Shown: positions 10,233 to 20,929 of the stretch, piece after piece
Numbering within the stretch: the stretch's first letter is position 1
Layout: each line of letters begins with the position of its first letter
Source of the DNA: Dastarcus helophoroides
Lineage: Eukaryota; Arthropoda; Insecta; Coleoptera; Bothrideridae
DNA: 64,000 nucleotides
Direction of reading: 5' to 3'
NCBI GenBank assembly: GCA_028583605.1
Contig: CM053332.1
Span: 17,935,623 to 17,999,622 of the forward strand
Notes under the pieces: generated by a model
Databases searched by the model: none
What the model was told of the DNA's origin: nothing
Seen by the model: only the letters and a program-made list of their open reading frames with translations
Program-made: the position numbers and the translations under genes

Positions 10233-10965
10233 TCAGCCTTCACTATTTTATGCATACAAATGTCTAAACGTTTTTATTCGTATCTGCCCTAATTTTACGA
10301 ACAGTAAAATCTCAGATATGCAAAATTTACTTTTTTTTTATTTTGTTAATATGAGCTTCTTTTTGCTTTAGGGCAATACAAAATCACCAATTTTCTTAGT
10401 TTTTTAACTCTTGTAAAATATTATTATTTATCACTTTTGACTAGTAATTTTTATTACTTAGTGATCTTTTTACATAACCCTCGGCCAATCCTTAATTCAA
10501 ATCAAGCTCATAAAGCTATACGTTAGATTTGACTGTTTGCCCCATGTATATCAGGATACATCCAAAAATTTTCAAACAGGAAAAATTGCATTTGTTGCAC
10601 TACTATCTATTGCCATAAATTTAGGGATACCAAAACAAAATATGTCCCTCTGAAAACCTACTTTAGCATGTGTGTGCAATTTTGTCAAGGTGTCGGTAAA
10701 AAAGAAACAACTATTTGTTACCCTCGTCCATTATCGCATCCAACGATTTAGGTTTTTAATGTAGAGCATAACCAATGAATACGTCATAGTAAATTTATAG
10801 CAGGAACCAAACTGGAGGTCAAATAAACTAACAATTAGAAAATATTTAATTTTGAAAAAGAAAGTCAAAGTTATAAAAGATTCTCTTTTATAACTTTTTA
10901 AATAAATAAATTTTTAAAAAAGTCTTATTTATTTTTCATGGTGGACCCTTATTGACTGGAAACAT
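10233..10965. other. AT-rich DNA, nothing recognised
   Basis: Moderate-complexity AT-rich sequence with no recognisable gene, array or transposon end. Confidence 0.4.
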
Positions 10966-11120
10966 TATGTTTATTAATTTTTTTTAACATTTCTTCGGCC
11001 CAGTTTGGAATATTTAAATTTTTATTGTTTGTTGACAATATTCTAAACAGTTTTTGAAATGTGACTACGTGATATTTAAATTTATTTAAAACGTCACCTC
11101 ATAACAGTTGATAAAATAAG
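10966..11120. repeat. Dispersed repeat R1, uninterrupted copy
   Basis: Shares TTAACATTTCTTCGGCCCAG, then GACAATATTCTAAACAG, then TTTATTTAAAACGTCACCTC with copies at 12000, 12350 and 15206. This copy has TTTTTATTGTTTGTTGACAA at the point where the 12 kb copies carry an insertion. Confidence 0.75.
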
Positions 11121-11269
11121 AAGTTAGTTTATTTTACATAGAATAGGAAAAGGAAAAATAGGAGACCAAAAATTAGATATGAAAAAAAAAAATAAATTAA
11201 ATAATTTACTGTGGTAAAAACTTAAATATTTGAATTATTAAACAAAAAGTCTTATTTCTTAAAAAAAAT

Positions 11270-11960
11270 TATAATTTTCAATAATAAAAATTCAAAATAT
11301 CTAAGAAAAGTCGAACTCTCTAGAAAAGATCGATATGTTAATATTGAAAATTTTTTGATGCCATGGTGGGGCAGGTAAGGCGCTCGTCTCCCTCTAATTC
11401 AAACAGTCAGAAGAAAATAAATATTTATCCAGAAACTTTCGACTTTATTCTTGAAATGTCCACTTTTTCTCAAAATGTCCCCCCTTTTATTCAAAATTTT
11501 GACATTCTGACATTTTGAAAAGATCGAAATTTTGAGAAAAAAAAGTAGAAATTTTCAATAACAAAAAATTGACAATATTTAAAAATGTCGAAATCTCGAA
11601 AATCGATCGAAATTTTGAGAAATAACCGAGATTTTCGAAAAAGTCGAAATTTTGAAAGAGCCAGAATTGTCGATAAAAGTAGAAATTTTCAACAACAAGA
11701 AATTGACAATGTCTAAAAAAAGTTGCAATCTCGAGAATAAAAAACTGAGATATAACAAAAAAGTCGTAATTTTTAAAAAAAGCCAGAATTGTCGATAAAA
11801 GTAGAAATTTTCAACAACAAGAAATTGACAATGTCTAAAAAAAGTTGCAATCTCGAGAATAAAAAACTGAGATATAGCAAAAAAGTCGTAATTTTTAAAA
11901 AAAGCCAGAATTGTCGACAAAAGTCGAAATTTTTAAAAAGAGTTGAAATTTTCATACTCC
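11270..11960. repeat. Low-complexity DNA with 122 bp tandem repeat
   Basis: CGAAATTT-type sequence. Within it, CCAGAATTGTCGA occurs at 11661, 11783 and 11905, giving about 2.4 units of 122 bp with very few differences, so part of this low-complexity DNA has been duplicated recently. Near 11360-11405, GGTGGGGCAGGTAAGGCGCT resembles a SINE A-box region, but no B-box follows. Confidence 0.7.
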
Positions 11961-12067
11961 CACTTCTTTCCTCAAATCGTCAAGGTAAGAATAAGGATTT
12001 GATTTATTAATTTTATTTAACATTTCTGCGACCTATTTTGGAAATATTTGAATTTTTATTAATGAAT

Positions 12068-12179
12068 GTTTTTTTATGGAACGGACTGTTCATTGGTTAT
12101 TTTCAAAAATTGAAATTTAAATATTGTCCCCTGAAGTCAAAAAAGATTAAAAACACAACAAAGTTGCTTTAACGCCCTG
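12068..12179 (-). mobile_element. Penelope-terminal-repeat-like fragment (duplicated copy 1)
   Basis: Runs ATGGAACGGACTG, then CCCCTGAAGTCAAAAAAGAT, then AACGCCCTG. Flanked by TATTAATGAAT (12057-12067) and TATTAATAAAT (12180-12190), an 11 bp target duplication with one mismatch. It is truncated before the ribozyme-like part. Confidence 0.75.
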
Positions 12180-12418
12180 TATTAATAAATATTTACAATA
12201 TTCTAAAACATTTTTTGAAATATGGCTACGTGTTTCTAAATTTATTTAAAACGTCACCTCATGACAGTTGACAAAAAATATTTGCAAAATTTCGACCTGT
12301 TTTCAAACTTCTTTAATTTTTTTAGAATTGAATCGACATATCAAAGGATTTGGTTTATTAATTTTATTTAACATTTCTGGGACCTATTTTGGAAATATTT
12401 AAATTTTTATTAATGAAT

Positions 12419-12534
12419 GTTTATTTTGATGGAACGGACTGGTCCTGGATTATTTTCAAAAATTGAAATACAAATCTTGTCCCCTGAAACCAAAAAAGAT
12501 TAAAAATCACAACAAAGGTTGCTTTAACGCCCTG
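12419..12534 (-). mobile_element. Penelope-terminal-repeat-like fragment (duplicated copy 2)
   Basis: Same fragment as 12068-12179, flanked by perfect 11 bp TATTAATGAAT at 12408-12418 and 12535-12545. Confidence 0.78.
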
Positions 12535-12680
12535 TATTAATGAATATTGATAATATTTTAAAACATTTTTTGAGCTACGTAATTCTAAATTTATTTAAAA
12601 CGTCACCTCATGACAGTTGACAAAAAATTTTCGTAAATTTCGACCTCTTTTCAAATTTCTTTCATTTTTTTAAAATTGAA

Positions 12681-13150
12681 TCGACATATCAATAAAAATC
12701 CAGATTTTCTAAAAATAATATTTTTAGAAAGCTGCGAGAAAAAGATTTCTCGTAAAATTCAAGATTATGACAAAATTAAATAAAGTAAAAATTATGAGAG
12801 AAATATTTTTGTGGATTAAATTTTTCTCTAAATTTGGTTCACAATTGTCTAAAAACTGCCATTTTTTTCACAAAATTCGACTTCTAAAAATTTCGATTAT
12901 TTTCTTCAAAATTTCGACATTTTTCGATAGGTTCGGTTTTTATTTTAGATTCGGTTTTCCAAAGTTCGACTCTATTTCCAAATATCAAATATAATTTGGA
13001 AATTCGTTCGCCCAATTCGTGTAGTCAGATGAAAAAACACATACACTCAGCTGGAAGATTTTCCGGTTTTATTTTTTTTCCATCAACTGTTAACTTTTTA
13101 AAATGATTGAAAACTTGTAGTTTTCCACAAGTGATGATTAATAACACATA
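12681..13150. repeat. Low-complexity AT-rich DNA
   Basis: CGAAATTT-type words, fading out towards 13000. No gene-like content. Confidence 0.45.
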
Positions 13151-13170
13151 CAGATCAATAAAAATATAAA

Positions 13171-13330
13171 CCTTATATAAACATCGATCACAAAAGGCTA
13201 AAAGTGGGCTATAGCCCAACATTGGGCTATAGCCCACTTTTAGCCTTTTGCGGTCGACGCTTATATGTGATTTAAATTTTTATTGTAGGGCTATAGCCCA
13301 CTTTTAATCTTTTGTGGTCGACGTTTGTGT
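13171..13330. repeat. Palindromic GGGCTATAGCCC element plus an extra half copy
   Basis: Full palindrome at about 13171-13271 with loop AACATT, followed at about 13287-13325 by another outward arm (GGGCTATAGCCCACTTTTAA, then GTGGTCGACG). The duplicated arm suggests a rearranged or tandem insertion. Confidence 0.75.
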
Positions 13331-13335
13331 GCGGT

Positions 13336-14640
13336 TTTCATATTGATTTTATCGATTTAAAGTGTTACTGTTGGGGTTGCACTGGATAGATGCGGTGGTT
13401 TTTGTTTCAATTTTATCCAGATATCCTCAGTCTTGACATCAAATATGCATCTTAATTCTACGATTTTTGGTTGTTTAAAAGTTATGATTTTACCACATTT
13501 TGGTACCCTTCAACTTATCTGAACAAAACTCGACATGTAGATAAAAATAAACTGAAATAAATGAAACTTAAATTTTCGAGTTCCTAAACCAAAAAATAAA
13601 AAAATCAAGTATCTGATATTTATAGGTTAACTATTACTCATTTTTTTTTCTGGCTATCCTCTACATAGTACCTTCAGGTTCATATACTGGAATTATCAGT
13701 TGACAAGTTTATTAATATTTCATTTCACTTTGAGCACTCCTACGCAGTTTCAAGTATCCAAAATATCGAATAAAAGTGGATATTATTATTCTCCGGAGAG
13801 CTCACCTTTTTCCAAAGTTAAATTTTATGTAAATATGCTTAGCTAGAACCGAATTGCCTTCTCTGGTGCATACAACCCCTACTCTATTATGCATAATTTA
13901 TTTTTTAGTTTTCCGCTTGAAAACCTCCACATGTTTTTGAATTATGAATACATTTCACCCACACCAAAAAGACAAGTGCCAAGTAAAACAAAATAAAATG
14001 CTTTTACAACAACTTAACGCTTTATTAAATAAACATTTATCACAAGAGTCGCCTCGCCCATCAAAAGTAGTTAACTTTGAGCAATATTCCGTTTTCAAAA
14101 TTGACATTAAAATAAACAAAACAGGTTCCGGACATTCTGGAAATATCATGAATTTATTCATTTGAGTTTATTTCCACTGGTTGAATTGTTAACGTGACAT
14201 CTGTCCGAAAATACAATATCTTTTGTTCTCAAAACAAGGCTTATTTTTCCGAAAGCACAGTAACTGCGGCTTTACGTAAATAATATATCGTGTTATTAGA
14301 TTCAATTTGATCGTTTGGAATAAAATTTCCATCCAAATCGGGGATGCATTATGCAGCTGGAAATTGCAACTTATTTCGACGATTTGGTCGATCGGATAAA
14401 CCGCAGCGGCGGCGCAGCGTTCGATGTAAATTCCATTACCAAAGATGTTGCATCGTGTCGTTTCGAGGATAAAAATACCTTCCCCAATTTGAAGATGATT
14501 CGCTTCTAAATCTTCTTAATATTAAAAATATATATAAGCATACGCTTGATAAAATAGGTTTTATTGTGGCTTATTTGTCGTAAATTTTTTCAGTCGAGTG
14601 ATGCCTTTTTTTCATCATTTCTTTTATTTTAACGAGATTT
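13336..14640. other. Mostly single-copy DNA, no gene recognised
   Basis: Moderate complexity. The part at about 14170-14520 is the least repetitive and contains a GC-rich patch GCAGCGGCGGCGCAGCG near 14402. Short open frames at 13944-14165 overlap on both strands and match nothing I know. Candidate conserved non-coding sequence, not proven. Confidence 0.3.
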
Positions 14641-15205
14641 AAACCAATAATTCTCATAAGTCGAAATTTTTAGGTCAGACCAAACTTTTAAAAGTAAGTC
14701 GAATTTTTGGAGCTATTCATTGTAGGAAGTACATTCGAATCGAAAATTTGATTTGATTTGATTTTTGCAAAATCAATTGTAAGAAATAGTACTCTATGGT
14801 TCTTAAGGTAAACGTTGATGTGGATTATAATTTTCAGAAACATTTGTTTAGAAATTTAAAACTATTATTTTAAAATTCTTTCTTTTTCTTGAAATTTGGA
14901 CCTTTTTTTTCGAAATTTCGGCTAGTTTTTCAAATTCACTTTTTTTCAAGTTAGCCTTTTTTTTCAAATTTCATTACTCTTAAAATTCCACTTTTGGGTT
15001 TGCGCGGAAAATCGTAGCTTTTTCCAAATCTTGCCTTTTCCTGAAAATTTGTATCTCTTGTTTCTCAAAATTGGTCTTTTTCTTTGAGATTCAACAATTT
15101 TTGTTAGGATTCAACTTTTCTTTTAAAGTTCGCTGTTTCTAGAAGAAAATTTTTAAACATTCGACTCTATTCTAGGGATTTCGACATCTTTTTTATTTTG
15201 ATATC
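14641..15205. repeat. Low-complexity AAATTTCG DNA (T-rich on plus strand)
   Basis: Runs of TTTTTC with AAATTTCGA words. No coding content. Confidence 0.55.
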
Positions 15206-15350
15206 TTTTTAGATGTTTTTCAATTTTATTTAACCTTTCTTCGGCCCAGTTTGGAAATATTTAAATTTTTATTGTTTTTTGACAATATTCTAAACAGTTT
15301 TTGAAATATGATTACTTGATATTTAAATTTATTTAAAAACGTCACCTCGT
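15206..15350. repeat. Dispersed repeat R1, copy adjoining a LINE
   Basis: Begins TTATTTAACCTTTCTTCGGC and ends AAAACGTCACCTCG, where the LINE fragment begins. Uninterrupted version (TTTTTATTGTTTTTTGACAA). Confidence 0.7.
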
Positions 15351-16690
15351 CACGTCGTCGTCGATGGCATCTCATCCGAGACATTTGCGATTAAAGCGGG
15401 GGTACTTCAGGGGTTTGTTCTGTTTCCTACTCTATTTCTGTTACACATAAATTATCTCTTAGCTTCAACTTCCAATCCTATATACAGCTACGAAGGAGGT
15501 AAACTTGTGTCATCTTTTTTCTCCGACAAACCATTATCTATCGCTGCTTTAGATTGACTAAGGAAACAGCAGACACAGACAATTAATCGGGATCTGAAGA
15601 TTATTCTGGAATGGGGTAAGAACAATTTGGTCGACTTCAACGCTTCAAAAACTCAGGCCGCGATTTTCTCTAAGAAAACATCAATGGATAATGCAACAAA
15701 CAAACTAATGGACGGTAAAATCCTTTCGATGGGATCTAATCTATCTATCCTAGGAGTGAATGCGAGCACTAACTTCTCTAGCTAGGCTTAGAGCCAAAAA
15801 GTACTTTACATCTCATCAGCTATTAAGACTATAGAAAGCTCAAGTTGGGCCTAAACTAGAATGCTGTTTTCCTGTTTGGAGTTCAGCCTCTAAACACACT
15901 TAAGCTCTCTTGGATTCAATTCAAAGGAGAGCGATTCGCCTAATTGATGCCGAGAGTCTGACCGATTCTCTTGAAACACTAGAGCACAGGCGTACGGTTG
16001 GTGACTTGTCTCTTTTCTACAAGTACTATCATGGTAGATGCTCGCAGGAACTAATAGTAATAATCCCCCAAGGGCAAAATTCTTGAGGCATATAAGACAG
16101 TCGAAGACAGCAAATTCCTGCGCGGTCCAGCTTGACATATTGAGGACTTCTGTCTACGGAGACTCTTTTTCTATAGAACTTCCAAGTTATGGAACTTGTT
16201 ACCGAAAGGAATTTTCCCTGAAAATTACATTCTGTCATTGTTTAAGAAGGCGATCCATCGCCATCTATCCTTGTTTCCGCATCCTACTTGCAGTGCTTGA
16301 AAGCATAATGGGGTTATCCTTTGTGAGTGGATTAAACTTAAAAATAAAGATACTGTCAGAGTGGAATCCAATTAGGTTTACAGACAAAAGACAGAAATTA
16401 CGTCGCTTTGCGAATTCTATGAGTATCCCAGGAGCTTAAAAATAACGAATACACAACCGTCACCCACATGGATTACTAGAAGATGGTCACGTCTTCCTAC
16501 CTTTTATGAAGTGCGAGTCACAGTAAAATAATTGTTACCCATAAATGTCTATCAATTAAGTATAAGAGGATAAATTATTGTTAAATAATAAGATACTGTA
16601 TTCTAGTCAACTTATTAATGTATATAATTAGTGATTTTACAATCTTAAAAACTAAAACATAAAACTTAAAAAAAAGACAAAGTTTAAGAA
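15351..16690 (+). mobile_element. 5'-truncated non-LTR retrotransposon (LINE)
   Basis: Carries the 3' part of the reverse transcriptase ORF, stop at 16298-16300, then a 3' UTR ending in A-rich sequence near 16660-16690. It is homologous to the minus-strand element at 38203-40950, with shared stretches such as GACAGTCGAAGACAGCAAAT. Clade is Jockey/CR1-like by motif; I cannot assign it further. Confidence 0.8.
15352..16300 (+). pseudogene. Broken LINE reverse transcriptase, C-terminal half
   Basis: Read conceptually, the sequence begins in the RT palm at a VVDGISSE-like segment, passes GVLQGFVLFPTLFLLH-like sequence (family form GVPQGSVLSPTLF) and IYSYEGG, where the catalytic YADD box is expected, so the motif is destroyed. 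It continues through DFNASKTQAAIFSK and ends WNLLPKGIFPENYILSLFKK followed by HPTCSA and TGA. Stops and frameshifts interrupt it (for example TAG after the SIAALD-like segment and at 15784). It cannot make an active enzyme. The closest relative in the window is the opposite-strand copy at 38.2-41 kb. Confidence 0.8.
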
Positions 16691-17948
16691 AAATACTGAC
16701 CCGTTGAAAAAATACGATTTTTAAAAGAAAACAAAAAAGGAGAATTTCGAGAATCAAGTAGAAATTTCAAAAAAATTTCTGAAAATAATTAATGTGGAAA
16801 TTTAAAATAATTAAAATTTCGAGCAATCTTTCAATTTTTAATTTCAAACTTTAAACTTAAACTTTAAGAAATATTTGAAAATTTAGATCCTAAAAAGTCT
16901 GAATTTTCAAAAAATACTCCAATGTTAAGAAAGACACCGTAATTTCAAAAAAAAGCCTGAAAACTGTTTTCTGAAACTGAAATCTCCCAATCTCTGCCAA
17001 AGTTTCTTTCGAAGCAGTAATTTCGTTTAGAGCAATTAGGGAATTATTTTGCTCTAGGGATCGTTTCTTTTTGCCGGTGGTGAGCTGCAAGGGAGGCACC
17101 GATACATAAACTCAAACATGAGGTTTTTAAATTTATGCTTCGGTGCTCCCTGGAAGTTCCCTTAATGGATCTCTTGTAGCAAACTGATTCAGGATCAGAA
17201 TATAATTACAAAATTGCAACATCTTCAAGTTGCATTCTTCTATAAATACGTAGCAGTACATCATTTTCAAAGTGCATATTTTATTAGTTTTCACGGTATT
17301 ATGTCACACAGGTTCTAGTTATTTATTTATGAAATATCAAATAATATTTTCATCAGAGCGAAGTGACTGTAAGCGGTATCATATGCGAATTTCGTACATA
17401 TTACTACTAGGAGATATATTACCGAAACGTAAAAGCTTTACACGGCTTTCACGTAATTCTATTTTGTAACATAACTACACCCTAGGGTGCAATATTTTAA
17501 TTAATTTTATATATTGATAATGTAAATATGAATTTTCAATAGATTAATTTATGGTAGGATAGAACTTATTCAACATTTTATGTATCGCCTCTTCAAAGTT
17601 TCATGAATCATTTGTAATTCTCGTCGAACAATAATAAAATTATTACATAATTTAAAGTTAATGATTAACTCATCACGACAAAGTTTGTTGGAAGTGTGCT
17701 TTATATAGGATTTCAAAAACCCTATTGCGTTTTCAATTTGTTGGCCGCTACGATCGTCAGTCGTGGTTAGCTCGATTAAATAAACTCGATTTTTCTCCAT
17801 AACATTAATTGAACGATTTTTGCCATAATGGAACTAATCCCAAAAAAACGATAGTTAAAGTTTGACACTAATTTATAAATTACCAGGCCAAAGAAATACA
17901 TATTGAGCAATAAAATATTTTAACTTAAATAGAATGTATTTATTTATA
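16691..17948. other. Low-complexity then AT-rich unique DNA
   Basis: 16691-16920 is CGAAATTT-type. A possible stem (GGAGGCACCGA against TCGGTGCTCCC) spans 17091-17154. A 76-codon minus-strand open frame at 17570-17800 (starting MEKNRVYLIELTT) abuts the mariner, but I recognise no family and there is no sign of splice sites or selection. Confidence 0.35.
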
Positions 17949-17950
17949 CG

Positions 17951-19194
17951 AGGGTAAATCAAATATAAACCGTAATTTCTATCATGTCGCTATGAGAGCA
18001 TCGCGAGTGTGCACATACGTGACTTTCTACGCTCAAGCAAATTCTGTTCTCGTCGTTCGTCAGTTGTAAATACAATGAGTAAGCAAGAGGTTTATCCGCA
18101 CCTTGTGCAGCGCATTATTATTAAATTTCTTGCCATTGAAGAGGTAAAGCCCGTCGAAATTTTTCGTCGACTAGGGGATACTTGGTTAATGAAAACACAA
18201 GTGTATTAATGGCACAAAACATTTTTGGAAGGACGAACTGAAGTTGAGAATGAACCCCATGCTCGTCGTCCTCAGAACAGTGTGACTACGGACAAGATTA
18301 ACGCTGTTCAACGCCATTTAGAAGGTGATCGCCGTTTAACTGTTGGTGAAATTGCTGCTCAGGTAAGGATAAGCTTTGGGAGTGCTCAATACATCATTAT
18401 AGATGAGCTGGGCTTTTGAAAAATGTCTGCCACGTAGGTACCTCGTCTTTAGACCCAAAAAAAGAAACAACAACGTCTGAAGATTTGTCAGCGCCATCTT
18501 GGACACGTTTTCAACGTGAAGGTGGTGGTTTTTTTCAACATATCGTTACGTGTGATGAGACTTGGGTCCACCTGAATCTAAACAAGCAAGCATGGAGTGG
18601 AGAAGAAAGGGGGAAGGTGTTTCTATCAAGACAAAAACTCGCCTCTCAGCTGGAAAGCTTGCAGTGTTTTAGAATTTTAAAGGAGTTGTGCACGTCGATT
18701 TTCTGCATAAACGTCGTACGGTTAATGCTGCCTATTACTTCCAGCTATTGGATAAAGCAAAACGTGCAGATCGACGCGACAGAGGCGCGAATTTTCGGTT
18801 AGAAATGCTATTTTGCTTTACGACAATGCCGGCCCTCACTCAGCCAATCTGACACATCACAAATTAGAGGAAATGTATTGGACAACATTAGAACACCCTC
18901 CTTATTGTCCCGACTTATCACCATGCGATTATCATATGCCTGCGCCACTGAAATAAGCTCTAGGAGGTGAGCGATTTCATGATGATGCTGCTGTTGAGAC
19001 ATTTGTGCGCAATTGGCTGCAAACACACCTCCCTTCTATTTATGATGATGACATTAAAAAACTCCCAAACCTTGCGAAAAATTCCTAATAAAATCAGGAG
19101 ATTATGTAGAAAAATATTTAATAACTGTCATATATGTATCTTGTATCAATAAATTTTTAAAAACAAATTCCCATACGTATTTGATTTACCCTCG
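17951..19194 (+). mobile_element. Mariner transposon, full length, inactive
   Basis: Terminal inverted repeats begin CGAGGGTAAATCAAAT on the left and end as the inverse (ATTTGATTTACCCTCG) on the right. Both are flanked by the TA target duplication expected of Tc1/mariner elements (17949-17950 and 19195-19196). At 1244 bp it is the normal length for mariner, so both ends are original. Confidence 0.92.
18075..19088 (+). pseudogene. Mariner transposase, D,D34D type, inactivated
   Basis: Cut-and-paste DNA transposase remnant. ATG at 18075 (MSKQEVYPHL), helix-turn-helix region with FLEGRTEVENEPHARRPQN, then VTCDETWVH with the first catalytic Asp codon at 18554. The second Asp is in DNAGPHSANL (18822-18824) and the third in PDLSPCDYH (18927-18929). 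Exactly 34 residues separate the last two Asp, the mariner signature. The ORF closes at 19086-19088. It is dead: TAA at 18207, TGA at 18417 and TAG near 18435 where family members have R/K, R and W, plus frameshifts near 18450 and between 18560 and 18820, and a stop at about 18955. The usual DNARPHS has G for R. Confidence 0.9.
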
Positions 19195-19379
19195 TACATT
19201 GTTAAAAATAAAAACATCTACGTTTTTGTGGGTTGGTTTCCCCTTATAAAGTAAAACTTCGTGCATTTCTCTATAAAAGGAAAACATTTTCGAGAACTCA
19301 ACAATTCCAGAACCATTAAACATTATGAGCCAAGAGTTGAAATTTAAGGCAGATTTTGAGGCGCAAGTTGAAATTACTG

Positions 19380-19560
19380 GAAAGACAGATTTAAAGATGA
19401 ACTTTTAAAAAAAGAAGACGAATTTTAGGGAAAATGGTCCAACTTTGAAAAAAGACGACTTTTAAAAGTCGAAATTTCGAAAATAAGGTAAATTTTGAGG
19501 GGCACAAGTTGAAATTATTGGAAAAACAAATTTAAAGGACACAAAGTCAGTCTTTCAAGG
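19380..19560. repeat. Low-complexity patch
   Basis: AAATTTCGA-type sequence (AAAAGTCGAAATTTCG), similar to 21240-22180, including GGCACAAGTTGAAATTATTGG shared between the two places. Confidence 0.6.
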
Positions 19561-19657
19561 TTCATCCACTGACAGCGATGTTTTATTAATTTTATATAAC
19601 ATCTGCATCATCCCCGATAGATGTGAGGATACTCACTGTTTTTGGTCAGTCGTTTAA

Positions 19658-19883
19658 CCCTTTCGAGCCGAGGAGCGTATATTCCCGTGTTAAAAAAATG
19701 TGACAAATAGTCGAAGACTGTATTTACCCGAATTATATTTTTAATTTAGTACAATATTTTTGTAGAAACGCCGATTATCGTATTTTTCCGATAACGACGA
19801 AGACCATACGATTCCGTAAACCTCGAAAACTGCCCGCCTTATGGGCATACTTAAAAATAGAAAAATAGCACGTCGCGAAAGGG
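19658..19883. mobile_element. piggyBac-like MITE, 226 bp
   Basis: Preceded by TTAA (19654-19657) and starting CCCTTTCGAGCCG. It ends CGTCGCGAAAGGG followed by TCAA (19884-19887), one change from TTAA. The termini match at 11 of 13 positions as inverted repeats. TTAA plus CCC ends is the piggyBac signature. No coding sequence inside. Confidence 0.55.
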
Positions 19884-19912
19884 TCAAATACCGCTCTTCA
19901 TTAGCGCAGTAT

Positions 19913-20077
19913 TTTTTTTTGGTGTAACTGACTTGTCCTTAGTTATCTTCAAACATTGAAATAGAAATCTTGTCCCTTAAAACCAAGAAAAATTAAAAAA
20001 TACAACCAAAGTTGTTTGTTTGTTGTATTTTTTAATCCTTCTTGGCTTCAAGGGACAAGATTTGTATATCAGTTAGG
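19913..20077. mobile_element. Hairpin element of Penelope-terminal-repeat type
   Basis: Two inverted halves meet near 20015 (AACCAAAGTTGTTTGTTTG). Landmarks are GACTTGTCCTTAGTTATCTT and the inverted pair around CTTGTCCCTTAAAACC and TTCAAGGGACAAG. GCAGTAT occurs on both sides (19906-19912, 20078-20084) as a possible 7 bp target duplication. Confidence 0.65.
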
Positions 20078-20394
20078 GCAGTATCCATTGTTAAATTTTT
20101 ATTTCCTTCACCCGAAATGGGAATAACTATAAACGGTGCCCCGGCACCTCTCCACACAGCCGCACAACTTCAAAGGGGCACCTAATTATTTCATATTGAT
20201 CCGTGATGCTGACAATCTTTCTCTCGTTATTTTTAGGCTCCCTGACGCGTTTCGAGGGCATGAAGTAGCAATAATGATTTAAATCTTCTCCATGTATTGA
20301 CAGTTGCTGTGACTAGAGTAACTTTAAATTGGAATATTTTCCTTTTTATATGAATTTCTAAAACAATAAATTTTGAGAAACTAAAATTTTGATT

Positions 20395-20575
20395 TCAACA
20401 TTGAAAGTACAGGATATACTTCTTCTGCGATTGGACCGTGTCAAAGAACTACTAAAAGTGTTCGACGTTTCGCCCATCATTGTAGGGGGCTTCGTCAGGA
20501 ACAAAGAAAAGAAACAATAATTAAAAAGAGAAATATAAGGGAATATGCGAAAATGAAAGAATGAAAAGGCCAGAC
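20395..20575 (-). mobile_element. Penelope-like terminal repeat, inverted copy
   Basis: Inverse of the terminal repeat seen at 42215-42480 and 45300-45595: the inverses of CACTTTTAGTAGTTCTTTG, GGGCGAAACGTCG and CTGAAGAAGCCCCC are all recognisable. Joined head to head with the plus-strand copy that follows. Confidence 0.8.
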
Positions 20576-20900
20576 GAATGGTATATAAAGTTCCCCTTTC
20601 CCTCTGTCGAATCCTTTTTATCCTTTGTACCAATTTTTAATTTAGAAGAGTTTCGCCTCTGGTATGGTGGACCTACTGAATTACCGTACTCTGATGTTTT
20701 GAAATCGGCCTTTTCATTCTTTCATGTTTGCATATTCCCTTATATTTCTCTTTTTATTTCTTGTTTCTTTTCTTTGTTCCTGAAGAAGCCCCCTACGATG
20801 GTGGGCGAAACGTCGAACACTTTTAATAGTTCTTTGTCACGGTCCAATCCCGGAAGAAGTTATCCTGTACTTACTCTGGCCGTGGAAGCCTTCATTACCA
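20576..20900 (+). mobile_element. Penelope-like terminal repeat
   Basis: Starts with a TATATAAAG box (20580-20588), then AGAGTTTCGCCTCTGGTATG, CTGAAGA (20780-20786), stem GCCC/GGGC, GAAAC (20807-20811) and AACACTTTTAATAGTTCTTT, ending CTCTGGCCGTGGAAGCCTTC. No reverse transcriptase follows, so only the inverted terminal-repeat pair remains here. Confidence 0.8.
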
Positions 20901-20929
20901 TTTAACATTGAAATTGGAGGAAAAAAGTT

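Larger units (their letters stand above)
11985..12680. repeat. 351 bp tandem duplication of R1 carrying a shared nested insertion
   Basis: Two copies of repeat R1 in tandem, offset by 351 bp (TATTAATGAAT at 12057 and 12408). Both carry a roughly 115 bp hairpin-family fragment at the same point, bounded by TATTAATGAAT-like target duplications. The shared insertion point means the insertion came first and the duplication second. Confidence 0.8.

Noticed and set aside
11360..11405. Second tRNA or SINE promoter
   Set aside because: Only an A-box-like stretch is visible; no B-box at the right spacing.
17570..17800. Short protein-coding gene next to the mariner
   Set aside because: The 76-codon frame has no recognisable family, and chance frames of this size occur throughout the window.
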